A stretch of 38,350 nucleotides of DNA from Flammeovirga aprica JL-4 (GTDB taxonomy: Bacteria > Bacteroidota > Bacteroidia > Cytophagales > Flammeovirgaceae): NCBI RefSeq assembly GCF_012844305.1, contig NZ_JABANE010000089.1:1-38350 (forward strand), given 5' to 3'. A program made the position numbers and the translations under genes. This document shows positions 1 through 9,248 of this stretch, in pieces. The notes beneath the pieces are model-generated. The model searched no databases, was not told the DNA's origin, and saw only the letters and a program-made list of their open reading frames with translations. Every line of letters begins with the position of its first letter. Positions within the stretch are counted from its first letter, which is position 1.

Positions 1-479
1 TTGACAAGCTTTTTATCTCCTTTGGCTCTACCTTGACTGCCAGCGTCATACCCACCTACAGCAAACTCATCGACCTCAACATACCCCTTCAAAGGATGCT
101 GTAAACTACTTTGCATAGCATATTGCACTTTACGTCTGAAATTTAAACAGCTTTGATAACTCAAGGACAGTTTCTCACTTAAAGTTAAAGTGGACATGCC
201 TTTCTTATCACAACTAACTTTAAATATGAATTCAAAAGCAGTTAGAATTGAAAATTTCAGCTTATGAAATAGGGTATGAGCCGTAACAGACTCATCATAT
301 TTACACTTTTGACAACGTCTGGAATGTAACTTTTTACCTTTCATATATTTTGTATGTTCACATTTCCTACATTTGTAATGATCACTCCACTTTAGTGTCG
401 ATAAATATTCAAGACAATCTTCTTCTTTTTGAAATGTTGAATAAAATGTTCTATCGTCAAAACCTTCAAAATTGATCAT
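1..479 (-). CDS. IS1595-family transposase, N-terminal 159 residues (partial)
   Basis: A DDE transposase that would move its own insertion sequence. Translation from the ATG at 479 gives a protein opening MINFEGFDDR. It has a zinc ribbon with cysteines at residues 37, 40, 56 and 59, then a helical region, then VEVDEFAVGG, where D137 is the likely first catalytic aspartate of the ISXO2-like DDE domain. This layout of zinc ribbon followed by EVDE is typical of IS1595 transposases. The gene runs off the window edge, so the remaining catalytic residues cannot be checked. The reading frame is intact as far as visible and identical to the copy at the right edge. Confidence 0.85.
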   Translation of the reverse strand, partial: MINFEGFDDRTFYSTFQKEEDCLEYLSTLKWSDHYKCRKCEHTKYMKGKKLHSRRCQKCKYDESVTAHTLFHKLKFSILTAFEFIFKVSCDKKGMSTLTLSEKLSLSYQSCLNFRRKVQYAMQSSLQHPLKGYVEVDEFAVGGYDAGSQGRAKGDKKLV

Positions 480-577
480 AATACATCTGGTTGTTTGGTT
501 ACTTTTACACTAATGTAAATCAGTTAACCGTAACAGAAGTACGTTTTACTATTTAGGGCGATCTAAGTTTAGATACC
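1..577 (-). mobile_element. IS1595-like insertion sequence, 5' part, cut by window edge
   Basis: This is the transposase-start half of an insertion sequence reading leftward out of the window. Positions 1-579 are the exact reverse complement of 37772-38350, and identity stops at 580. I place the outer IS end at the GG (576-577 on this strand) that opens the terminal sequence GGTATCTAAACTTAGATC, which contains a 14-base palindrome; the exact end could be one or two bases further. About 97 bases of non-coding DNA separate this end from the transposase start. The family call rests on the encoded transposase. The 3' half and outer repeat lie outside the window, so no target duplication can be tested. 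Confidence 0.85.
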
Positions 578-2130
578 TAATTATTTATAATTTGTTCATT
601 AAACTCACCAAAAGGATGAGGGAATGTAGATATTGTTTGTCTCATATATCCTTTTAGTTCATTCAACTTTGCTTTGAATTGTGGATCGTTTGCTAGATTA
701 TTCTGTTCTTTAGGATCTATAAGAATATTATAGAGTTGATTGTCATCGTAATATCCCGGAAATATAGCTTGTGCTCCATATCTGTCTGCCTCTTGTTTTC
801 CCTCAATAGTGAATTCTTTTCTATTCTGCTCATTTATTTTTTCTACTGTAGCTTTAGGAAACCGAGTTGCTAAATATTCGAATTCTTTTGTAATTATCGC
901 TCTTTGATATACAACCTCACTATATAAAAATTTACGTTCTGGAACCTCACCTTTAGTCATTAATGGCATAAGATCAATACCATCTATGTGATAGTCTTTT
1001 GGTTTTTTAATTCCTATTGCTGATAAAATCGTTGGAACAAAGTCAATTTGTGAGGTTAATTCATTTGTGACTTGTCCTGCTTTAATTTTAGCTGGCCATG
1101 AAATAGCGGCAGGAACTTTAGCTGCTGATGTATAGCAAGTCATTTTACCTGTAACACCATGGTCACTGGCAAAAATGATAATAGTATTTTCGGTTAGATT
1201 TAAGCTATCTAATTTTTTGTAAATAGCTCCAATTCCTTCATCTAACCATTTGATGACGGCATAATCTTTAGAAAAACCTGATTGTATAGTTTGTTCTATT
1301 AGATGTTTTCTAGATGGAAAGTAAAGACCATCTAAAGGTTTTTGTAGATATCCCTTAGGAGTTAATCTAGAATCAGATTCCATAGAATGTACTGGGCTTG
1401 GTACATGAGGTATTGTTGTATTAAATGATAGGAAAAAGGGTTTATCTTTAAATCTATCGATAAATTCTAAACCGCCTTTAGTGATCCATTCTTGATTATG
1501 TTCTTGTGCATGGGAAGGTAATCCTAAAGCATGAAGATTATTCCCATATACACTTTTTACGTAATCGTACCCACCAGCTTTTTTGATGAATTTGACTTGT
1601 TCGTTGTATATTTTATTAACTGAATCAGCAGTAGCAGGATTATTTAATTGATCATTGAGATTCATGTCTTCGTAGGGACTATTTGCTTGAGGTTGACCAT
1701 TATGCCATTTTCCTACAAAACCTGTTGTATAGCCATGATTTTTTAAAAGATGTGCAATCGTTTTTTCACCATTTTCTTCTAAATCACCATTCCAACGAAT
1801 GAAGATAGGATCATCAAGGGGAAAATCACGAATATATGTTTTACATCTAGACGCATATCTTCCTGTTTGCTGTCCATATCGAGATGGAGTGCAAACAGGT
1901 GCAGAGACATAAGTATTATTTAGTTTGATACCCGTATTAACAATTCGGTCCATATTTGGAGTAGACATGTCGCATCCAAAAGCACTCATTTGATTAAGCT
2001 CCATATCATCAACATAAATCATAATAATGTTAGGTTTAACATCTTGATTTAGCTCATGTTGAAATTGAGATGAAGATTTACATCCAATTAATGTCCCTAC
2101 AACTAATAGACATAATATTACTTTTTTCAT
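577..2130 (-). CDS. S1 family sulfatase, lipoprotein
   Basis: A formylglycine-dependent sulfatase that removes sulfate esters from sugars. I start at the methionine of MKKVILCLLV rather than 14 codons upstream because it puts a lipoprotein signal (LIGC, Cys17) at the N-terminus, giving 517 residues. The metal-binding region is VDD near residue 40. The modification motif is C80-T-P-S-R, with the cysteine expected to become formylglycine. FASDHG supplies the second metal-binding Asp/His. It is last in the SusC/SusD operon, so it probably acts on the imported glycan in the periplasm or at the surface. The TAG stop lies exactly at the insertion-sequence junction, so the C-terminus may have been trimmed. 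The S1 subfamily and the sulfated position are not assigned. Confidence 0.88.
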   Translation of the reverse strand: MKKVILCLLVVGTLIGCKSSSQFQHELNQDVKPNIIMIYVDDMELNQMSAFGCDMSTPNMDRIVNTGIKLNNTYVSAPVCTPSRYGQQTGRYASRCKTYIRDFPLDDPIFIRWNGDLEENGEKTIAHLLKNHGYTTGFVGKWHNGQPQANSPYEDMNLNDQLNNPATADSVNKIYNEQVKFIKKAGGYDYVKSVYGNNLHALGLPSHAQEHNQEWITKGGLEFIDRFKDKPFFLSFNTTIPHVPSPVHSMESDSRLTPKGYLQKPLDGLYFPSRKHLIEQTIQSGFSKDYAVIKWLDEGIGAIYKKLDSLNLTENTIIIFASDHGVTGKMTCYTSAAKVPAAISWPAKIKAGQVTNELTSQIDFVPTILSAIGIKKPKDYHIDGIDLMPLMTKGEVPERKFLYSEVVYQRAIITKEFEYLATRFPKATVEKINEQNRKEFTIEGKQEADRYGAQAIFPGYYDDNQLYNILIDPKEQNNLANDPQFKAKLNELKGYMRQTISTFPHPFGEFNEQIINN

Positions 2131-2210
2131 TTTTAAGGATTTTTTGGAATTTAAAAAAGGCTGATCCTCCAAAGAGAATCAGCCTCACACTTTTTAAAGA
2201 AACGAATCGT

Positions 2211-3935
2211 CTAAAACATTGGTCCGTCAGTGATCATGATACCGTCAACGTTTACTTCGTAACGCTCACCGTCAATATTACCTGTAGAGAAACCAATAGC
2301 GATGTAGTCTAAAGTACCCGTGAAGTCTGGTTTATCAGCGTCACCGCCCCAGTTGCTCCATGCTAAAGTACTCATACGGAAAGTGTAAAGTTTCCATTCA
2401 CCGTTAGTTTCTACGAAGTAGTTTTCAGTGTCAATGTTTCCACCAAATTTTGTGTCATTTTGGAAGATTTCGAATTGAAGGTTACCCTTAGCGTCACCAG
2501 TATTTACCCAGAATGAAAGGTGTGGATCAGTAACTCCAGAAAGGTCTAGGTTATTGGAGTTATCCATTTTTAAAGCACCTGTCCAGTTCCAGCCAGTAGC
2601 ACCGTTTAAGTGTACGTTCAAGTAGTGATCACCAGTGATAGCGTTCATGCTGCCACCATCGATGCTGTGCGTAGCTCCTCCACCGTTATCGTCCCAGATG
2701 TAAGTAGCTGTCTCAAAACCTTCAAGTTCTTTCGCAACAACAACAGGACCGTCAGTAATCATCACATTGTCGAGGTTTAATATGTAAGGGTTTGCACCAT
2801 TACCTTGTTTGTATGATAGTTTAACAAAGTCTAAAGTACCTTTAATATCTACTTTATCTAATCCGCCACCCCAGTCAGAAAGCTCAAGGTCTTTAAGACT
2901 TACAGTCACCCATTGCCATTCGTTGTTCGTTGCACGGAATACATAATTGTCTCCATCGTTACCAGTATTGCTAGCTTTGAAATCAGCACCGTTATCGTTT
3001 CCATTTTGCCCAATTTGTAATTGGAAGTACCCTTGAGAAGACTCAGAGTTGATTTGGAAACTTAAGTGAGGATCTGTGAAAGTAACCAAGTCGATTGGTG
3101 TGTCGTAGTACAGTTGTCCCATCCAAGAAGTCCAGCCGTCACCGTCTGCTTTTCTTACTGTTAAGTAGTGATCACCTCTACCTTTTGAGATACCGTTACC
3201 AGCATCCAATCCGTTTTCAGGAGTAACATCACCTGGCTCATAAGGGTTCACACCGTCTTCGAAGTCAAATAAAACTACAGGCTCTACTGGATCGAAGAAC
3301 TCACCTGCGTCTTCTACTGAAATAGAACCTGATTCAGGTACATTAGAGTCAGCATTATAAGTAGAAACTTTGATTGTTACCTCGTCCGGTAATTGGCTTG
3401 GTGCCAAAACATTGATTTGTGATGGATTAGCTTTTGAACCATCTACCTCAATTTTCTGGCCTGCAATCTCTACTTCGTAAATTAAGTCTACGTTGGTTCC
3501 TTTGATGGCGAACACCTGACCTCTTGTAATGAAAGTAGGGTATTCTACATTTTCAGTCAATGGATATACAGGCTCATATTCGTTGTCAGAAAGCACTTCC
3601 TGTCTGTAAGCATTTACAACTCTTAGCTGAGCTTGATCAAAGATTCTTGGCAGGGTAGCTTTGATTGTATCTTCAGTAGCGCTGACTGTAATTTCAGAAC
3701 AAGGCATATCGCCTAAATATACTTTTGCGTTTTTGAAGTTTTCACCCAAAATCACAAACGGTTCACCAATTACAGTAGGATTTTGAAGATTAGTCTCAGC
3801 AATTTTTGGTTGAGGATAGACAATATCATTTGATTGACTGTACTCTTTTTGACTTGTACAAGAGTTCATTCCGCATACCATTCCGAAGAATGCTATGCCT
3901 AATGAAACCTTTTGTATATTATTTTTAATATTCAT
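2211..3935 (-). CDS. Surface glycan-binding lipoprotein with TIG repeats and two tandem sandwich modules
   Basis: A 574-residue lipoprotein (signal ending MNSC near residue 26) in the SusE/F position just after SusD, so probably a surface glycan-binding protein. Residues about 40-205 look like two IPT/TIG immunoglobulin-like spacers. Residues about 220-400 and 405-574 are two related, aromatic- and glycine-rich beta modules. Each runs through GDHYL, a TDPHLSF strand, a WGG motif, a GTLD strand and a closing D-x-MITDGP, so the protein contains an internal duplication. These resemble carbohydrate-binding sandwich modules, but I cannot assign a CBM family. The binding role is inferred from position and fold; ligand specificity is unknown. 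Confidence 0.75.
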   Translation of the reverse strand: MNIKNNIQKVSLGIAFFGMVCGMNSCTSQKEYSQSNDIVYPQPKIAETNLQNPTVIGEPFVILGENFKNAKVYLGDMPCSEITVSATEDTIKATLPRIFDQAQLRVVNAYRQEVLSDNEYEPVYPLTENVEYPTFITRGQVFAIKGTNVDLIYEVEIAGQKIEVDGSKANPSQINVLAPSQLPDEVTIKVSTYNADSNVPESGSISVEDAGEFFDPVEPVVLFDFEDGVNPYEPGDVTPENGLDAGNGISKGRGDHYLTVRKADGDGWTSWMGQLYYDTPIDLVTFTDPHLSFQINSESSQGYFQLQIGQNGNDNGADFKASNTGNDGDNYVFRATNNEWQWVTVSLKDLELSDWGGGLDKVDIKGTLDFVKLSYKQGNGANPYILNLDNVMITDGPVVVAKELEGFETATYIWDDNGGGATHSIDGGSMNAITGDHYLNVHLNGATGWNWTGALKMDNSNNLDLSGVTDPHLSFWVNTGDAKGNLQFEIFQNDTKFGGNIDTENYFVETNGEWKLYTFRMSTLAWSNWGGDADKPDFTGTLDYIAIGFSTGNIDGERYEVNVDGIMITDGPMF

Positions 3936-3962
3936 GATAAATAATCTCTTTAAGTAAGCGAA

Positions 3963-5582
3963 TTAATACCCAGGGTTTTGAGTTAAACCAAATGAAGCAA
4001 CTTCACCTGCTGGAATTGGAAGAACAGGAACACCGTCTAATAATTTTGAGTTCATATTCCCTACCACATTTGCACCTGTAGTACCTTCTCTGTAGCCAAT
4101 GTTGTCTTTTTGGATTGCCGTAGCATATTGACCAGTTCTAAGAAGATCCCAGAAACGTAAGCCTTCCAATGCAAGCTCAACTCTACGTTCGTGGTGGATA
4201 GCACTTAATAAATCCGTACCTGAGGCCGTAACTTCAGGAAGAGCACCAGCATTGTCTCTTGAATCATAACCGTTAGAACCTTCTGACCATCCTTTAGGGT
4301 AAGTCATGTTTCTTGCTCTATCACGTACTTCGTTTACTCTCTGACGTGCAATCCCTTCGTTGCCTAAGTAGTAAGCCGCTTCAGCATTCATTAAAAGAAC
4401 ATCAGCATATCTGAATTTTCTTTGGTTCTGAGGGTTGTCTGATTGCTCATTTGGACGTAAAGCAGCGTCCATTAGCATTTTTCTTGGGAAGTAACCCGAA
4501 AGGAATTGTGACTCTGCCACACCTTGAGCGATACCGTGAGCAAACTGTCCATTTTGACCAGCTGTCCATTCTAAACGAGGATCATTTTCTTCAAACTCGT
4601 CTACTAAATCTTGAGTTGGGTTCAAGAAACCCCATCCCCATCCTTTGATGTCTGCAGTACCTCTTGGTGCCGTTAAGATAGGAGAAGTAGAACCAGTGTT
4701 TTGATTTGCCCAACCTGTATTTGAAGTTGTATGTTGTACTTCGAAGATAGAACCAGAAGTATTTTCACCGTCTTTTTCAAATACTTGAGCAAGGTTTGAA
4801 GCTAACGTATATTGACCTGAAGTGATCACTGCATTTGTCAAGTCATAAACCTCTTGCCAAGTATGATCATTTGATTTCCAGATACCAATGTCATACATAA
4901 TTACTCTAGCGTGGTAAGCTTGAGCGGCACCTGAAGTAGCTCTACCAAGGTCCATTTCAGATCTGTTGCCTAAGTAATCAGCCGCCATTTTTAAATCTGC
5001 TTCGATTTGAGCAATCACCTCTTTTACTGGAGTTCTGCCCACTGTTCCGATTTGATCTGGAGAAACAGGCTCTGTAAATAATGGCACTGGACCGAATAAA
5101 CGAACAAGGTAGAAATAACTGTAAGCTCTGATAAATAAAGCTTCGCCCACCATTTGATCTCTTAATTCCTCATCAAAACTTGTGGCAGGGCTGATACCTT
5201 TGATCGCTGTGTTTGCTCTGTGAATCGCTTGGTAGTATGTTTTCCAAGCAGAGTGTGAAGGACCGTTGATATTTACTGCATTCCATTCTTTCAACATCTG
5301 AACGTCTTGCATATCACCGAAGTCAGAACCGCCTTTCCAAGAGTTATCTGTCATTACTTCACCAAACATCCATTCTTGCATGTGGGCTACCACACCTTGA
5401 TCTTGAGCAATGGCCTGGTAACAAGCATTTACGGCCATTTGTGCGTTTTCTGGATCATCATAGTATACTGGCGTATCTACGGCTTGTCCTTGAGGGTCGC
5501 GCTCTAGGAAGCTGGCACAACTATTTGCGAGGGTTAGCATACCGCAGCATGCTAATATATTTATAATGTTTTTGAATTTCAT
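3963..5582 (-). CDS. SusD/RagB-family glycan-binding lipoprotein
   Basis: The outer-membrane lid protein that binds oligosaccharides and delivers them to the SusC channel. It has a lipoprotein signal with cysteine at about residue 22 (LANSC), followed by FLERDPQG as expected for the family. Tetratricopeptide-like helices carry AYSYFYLVRLFGPVPL. The C-terminal half has RYADVLLMNAEAAY, then HHERRVELALEGLRFWDLLR, then LPIPAGE near the end, all standard SusD signatures. At 539 residues it is of usual length. The gap to SusC is only 29 bases, so the two are co-transcribed. Substrate cannot be read from the sequence; mannan is inferred from the neighbouring locus. Confidence 0.95.
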   Translation of the reverse strand: MKFKNIINILACCGMLTLANSCASFLERDPQGQAVDTPVYYDDPENAQMAVNACYQAIAQDQGVVAHMQEWMFGEVMTDNSWKGGSDFGDMQDVQMLKEWNAVNINGPSHSAWKTYYQAIHRANTAIKGISPATSFDEELRDQMVGEALFIRAYSYFYLVRLFGPVPLFTEPVSPDQIGTVGRTPVKEVIAQIEADLKMAADYLGNRSEMDLGRATSGAAQAYHARVIMYDIGIWKSNDHTWQEVYDLTNAVITSGQYTLASNLAQVFEKDGENTSGSIFEVQHTTSNTGWANQNTGSTSPILTAPRGTADIKGWGWGFLNPTQDLVDEFEENDPRLEWTAGQNGQFAHGIAQGVAESQFLSGYFPRKMLMDAALRPNEQSDNPQNQRKFRYADVLLMNAEAAYYLGNEGIARQRVNEVRDRARNMTYPKGWSEGSNGYDSRDNAGALPEVTASGTDLLSAIHHERRVELALEGLRFWDLLRTGQYATAIQKDNIGYREGTTGANVVGNMNSKLLDGVPVLPIPAGEVASFGLTQNPGY

Positions 5583-5611
5583 TTCCTTTCTACTTTTTGA
5601 GTTTCAGATGA

Positions 5612-8600
5612 TTAAAAAGTAACATTCAAGCCTAAAGAGTAAGTAGTTGATTGTGGATAGTTACCAATATCAATACCTTGAGCTAGTGGATCACCATAGT
5701 GGTCAGGAACCTCAGGATCATAACCGCTGTAGTTTGTTAGCGTGAATAAGTTGTCAACAGAAGCATAGATTCTGAAACGTTGTAAATGCAACTTCTCACA
5801 TAAGTTATTGCTAAATGAATAACCCAACTGTACGTTTTGTAATCTTAAGTAAGACGCATCCTCCACGTATCTGTCTGAGAATCTACGGTTGTTGTTTGGA
5901 TCACCTGATACCACTCTTGGCATAGTACCGTTAGGGTTGTTTTCAGGGTGGAAACGGTTATCGTAGTAGTTCTTCGTTTGGTTTTTCTGAGCATTTGAAT
6001 CTTCGATCCAGAACTTCTGAATGTTAGCTGCTTCATTACCATAAGAACCTGTGAAGAATAAGTTCATATCAAATCCTTTGTACTCTAAACCAATGTTGAA
6101 TGATCCAGTGAATGTAGGAATTGCAGAACCTAAGTTCGTTTTATCATCATCATCAATTACACCGTCACCGTTCATATCTACAAATCTAACATCACCGACA
6201 CCAGCATTAGGTTGTAATGGATTACCTTCAGCATCTACGTGAGCGTCTAATTCTTCTTGAGATCTGAAAATTCCGTCAGTTTTGAAACCGTAGAAGTAAG
6301 CGATTTCTTGACCTTCTTCTGTTCTAGTTGTATATCCTAATTTGTCAATATATCCCCCATCAATGAATCCTGTTTCACCAAGGTTAGTGATTTTGTTGTC
6401 GATTACTGCGATGTTTGCACCAATGTTCCATTTTACTTCGTGTTCTACATTTCTGTAGTTGATTGCAAATTCGAAACCTTTGTTTTGCATAGTACCTACG
6501 TTCACGTTTGGTGAGTTGGCACCTACATAGTCAGGAACTGGCTGTGGAACAACCATGTCTTTAGTATCTTTGATGAAGTACTCTGCGCTGATTGTAAGTT
6601 GGTCATTGAAGAAACCAGCATCGATACCTACGTTGGCCATTTGAGCAGACTCCCATCTTAAGTCAGGGTTAGAAAGTGTTGTAGGAGTTCTACCTTCTAC
6701 TACTTGTCCATCTATTACATATCTTAAGTTATTTGTTACTGTAGAAAGGTAATCATTGTTTCCTGCTGAAGACTGGTTACCTACTTCACCCCATCCAGCT
6801 CTCAATTTCAATTGAGTAACGGCATCTGATGTTTGTAAGAAGTTCTCTTCTTTGATGTTCCAACCTGCAGAGAATGATGGGAAGAAGCCCCAACGATTTC
6901 CGTCAGCAAATTTCGAAGAACCATCCGCTCTAAATGTAGCTGTCAATAAGTATTTGTTTTGGTAGCTATAGTTAGCACGAGCGAAGTAAGACATTAATGA
7001 GTTCGCACCTTGAGATGAAGTAGCGAAATAATCAGAACCTTTTGCAGCTCCTAAGTATCTCATATTTTCATTGAAAGGAACGTCATAACCAGTTGCTGTG
7101 ATATTGTTATAGCTGAATGCTTGCATCTCCATACCAATCATACCACCGATTGAGTGATCACCAAATGTTTTCGAGTAGTTCGCATAGTTAGACCAAACCC
7201 AGTCAAACTTGTTGTTTCTATTCTCATCCAATTGTGAAGTCATTCTTTGCTCTTCGTTTGAAACGAAGAATTCTGGTAAATAAAGCTTTTGCTGTTGGTT
7301 TCTGTAATCTACACCGAAGTTGGAAGTAAGCGTTAAATCTTTAGTTGCTTTAGCATTTAAAGAGAAGTTACCTACAATTCTGTTATCCCAAGAACGTTTG
7401 TACTGTTCGTGCTCCGCCATTCTAGCAGGGTTGCTGTTATATGCCCAAGTAGGACGAGCGAAAGAACCATCAGGATTATGAACCGGTGTGATAGGATCAG
7501 CCCAAAGTGACTGAGTAAGTGGACTTGAATAAATATCATTCAAGTTCGTTAAAGAGTAATTAGCGTGCGTATAGGCAATGTTTTGTCCAAAGTTTAACCA
7601 ATCATTGAATTTGTGAGTATTGTTGAATTTCACGAAGAATTTCTCCAAGTCAGTACCTTTTAAGATTCCTTCATCCTTTACATAAGAAGTAGAGAAGTTG
7701 AACTGATTTTTCTCAGAACCACCGTTAATACCAAAGTTGTAGTTTTGGAAAGAACCTTGTCTTAATAATTCATCTTGCCAGTCAGTACCTTTATAGTTAC
7801 CATTGGCTACATACGTAAGTTGTTCAAATTCGTCAGAGCCTTCAGCAAATCTGTTGGCTTCCAATCCCAACTGAGCATACTCAGAAGCATTGGCCATTTC
7901 AATTCTGTTAGAAGCTTGCTTAATACCTGTTTGAGCATTAAACGTATAAGTAATTTTGTCTTGTACTTTACCTTTTTTAGTGGCGATCAAGATAACACCA
8001 TTGGCACCTCTTGAACCATACACTGCCGTAGCAGATGCATCTTTTAATACTTCCATCGACTCAATGTCTTGAGGAGCGATGTGAGAGATATCTTGCATCG
8101 GGAAACCGTCAACAACATATAAAGGATCAGAGTTGTTGATTGTGCCGATACCCCTTACTCTTACTTTAGAACCCGATGCAGGGTTTCCAGAGTTGGTTAC
8201 TTGCACACCTGGTACACGACCTTGTAATGCTTTGTTTACATCTTCTGTTGCAATAACAGTTAGTTCATCGGTTTTCACCGTAGATACTGACCCAGTTACA
8301 TCACTTTTCTTAGCAGTACCGTAACCAATAACTACCACTTCGTCCAATTCTTCTAAATCAACTTCCATTTTGACGTTGATTTCAGATTGTGAACCTACTG
8401 TGATTGTTTGCTTCTTGTATCCTATAGAGGAGAAAAGTAATACTGTATCATCTGATTTAATACTAAGTTTAAATTGACCATCAAAATCTGTAATTGTTCC
8501 AATTGCTGTTCCTTGAATAGTGACATTTACTCCTGGAAGAGGACTGTCTGTTTCATCTGTAATGCTACCTTGTATTGTTCTGTCTTGTGCGTGTGCACTT

Positions 8601-8653
8601 ATTGAAAATGTAATAGCGATGAACAGCAGAAAAAAATTTTTTAAGATCTGCAT
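5612..8653 (-). CDS. SusC/RagA TonB-dependent outer-membrane transporter
   Basis: A TonB-dependent channel that imports oligosaccharides across the outer membrane with its SusD partner. Residues 1-22 are a cleavable signal ending AHA-Q. Residues about 28-105 are a CarboxypepD_reg-like domain (GSITDETDSPLPGVNV). The VVIGYGT stretch and a plug domain follow, with VDGFP and GSRGANGVILIATKKGK. The rest is a beta-barrel ending in a terminal aromatic, YSLGLNVTF. The 1013-residue length is normal for the family. No anti-sigma-interacting N-terminal extension is visible, so SigFecR-type control is unlikely. It heads a four-gene operon and has a TACATTTG promoter box about 90 bases upstream. Confidence 0.96.
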   Translation of the reverse strand: MQILKNFFLLFIAITFSISAHAQDRTIQGSITDETDSPLPGVNVTIQGTAIGTITDFDGQFKLSIKSDDTVLLFSSIGYKKQTITVGSQSEINVKMEVDLEELDEVVVIGYGTAKKSDVTGSVSTVKTDELTVIATEDVNKALQGRVPGVQVTNSGNPASGSKVRVRGIGTINNSDPLYVVDGFPMQDISHIAPQDIESMEVLKDASATAVYGSRGANGVILIATKKGKVQDKITYTFNAQTGIKQASNRIEMANASEYAQLGLEANRFAEGSDEFEQLTYVANGNYKGTDWQDELLRQGSFQNYNFGINGGSEKNQFNFSTSYVKDEGILKGTDLEKFFVKFNNTHKFNDWLNFGQNIAYTHANYSLTNLNDIYSSPLTQSLWADPITPVHNPDGSFARPTWAYNSNPARMAEHEQYKRSWDNRIVGNFSLNAKATKDLTLTSNFGVDYRNQQQKLYLPEFFVSNEEQRMTSQLDENRNNKFDWVWSNYANYSKTFGDHSIGGMIGMEMQAFSYNNITATGYDVPFNENMRYLGAAKGSDYFATSSQGANSLMSYFARANYSYQNKYLLTATFRADGSSKFADGNRWGFFPSFSAGWNIKEENFLQTSDAVTQLKLRAGWGEVGNQSSAGNNDYLSTVTNNLRYVIDGQVVEGRTPTTLSNPDLRWESAQMANVGIDAGFFNDQLTISAEYFIKDTKDMVVPQPVPDYVGANSPNVNVGTMQNKGFEFAINYRNVEHEVKWNIGANIAVIDNKITNLGETGFIDGGYIDKLGYTTRTEEGQEIAYFYGFKTDGIFRSQEELDAHVDAEGNPLQPNAGVGDVRFVDMNGDGVIDDDDKTNLGSAIPTFTGSFNIGLEYKGFDMNLFFTGSYGNEAANIQKFWIEDSNAQKNQTKNYYDNRFHPENNPNGTMPRVVSGDPNNNRRFSDRYVEDASYLRLQNVQLGYSFSNNLCEKLHLQRFRIYASVDNLFTLTNYSGYDPEVPDHYGDPLAQGIDIGNYPQSTTYSLGLNVTF

Positions 8654-8738
8654 GACTATTTTCTTATTGTTTAGTTGTTATTCAATCTAAAAGAGTTTAG
8701 CTGAACATGAATAAATAATAACCGCGGCGTTATGATTA

Positions 8739-8746
8739 CAAATGTA
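8739..8746 (-). promoter_or_regulatory. Putative Bacteroidetes -7 promoter box for the SusC operon
   Basis: Read on the minus strand this is TACATTTG, a full match to the Bacteroidetes -7 consensus TAnnTTTG, lying about 86 bases upstream of the SusC start. A good -33 TTTG at the usual spacing is not present (only TCTG), so the match is partial. The same octamer occurs on the plus strand before the divergent gene. Confidence 0.45.
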
Positions 8747-9199
8747 GGGTGGACACTAATTAATCAGAGGTTGATTTTTGACAAATAAGCGTTGAAAAAA
8801 ATATTTTTTCATCACCCGTTAATTTTCAAATAGGTAAAAAAATGACTTTTGTGTTAAAAAATTACCCCTAAAACGACTGCATTAACAAAACGACGGGGCA
8901 AGCGAATTTACGGATGTGATTTGATGTGCCAAAAGATCATGTCCTGATTTGGTTTTTCATTCGTGGGAGTTGTATTCATTTCATTAATTTTGATAAAAAA
9001 GACCTTTTTTAGAGATTAAAATAACATCCTAAAGATACATTTTTATGTCAGAATAATACTCATCAATCTTTGTTTTTATATACATTACGTATGTTTTTGA
9101 TGAAAAAATACCTAAATGATGAAATGTGGAATAGTGACGATAATCTCAATGTCATCATCTAATTTAAAAATCTCCATAACGTTCATTAACCCTATCAAG

Positions 9200-9207
9200 T
9201 ACATTTG
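9200..9207 (+). promoter_or_regulatory. Putative Bacteroidetes -7 promoter box for the mannan operon
   Basis: TACATTTG matches the TAnnTTTG consensus and would place the transcript start roughly 35 bases before the first gene of the plus-strand operon. A clear -33 TTTG is lacking, as in the divergent copy. The same octamer driving both arms would fit shared control by an extra activator. Confidence 0.45.
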
Positions 9208-9248
9208 AATCATAATCATTAATAAATGAAAGGCAATCACATTTGACT

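Larger units (their letters stand above)
8654..9248. other. Divergent intergenic region between the two arms of the locus
   Basis: About 595 bases of AT-rich DNA between the leftward SusC operon and the rightward mannan operon. I see no gene, tRNA or strong hairpin. It holds a TACATTTG box on each strand, one near each gene, and long A/T runs. It is the natural place for shared control of both arms; no operator could be identified by eye. Confidence 0.6.
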
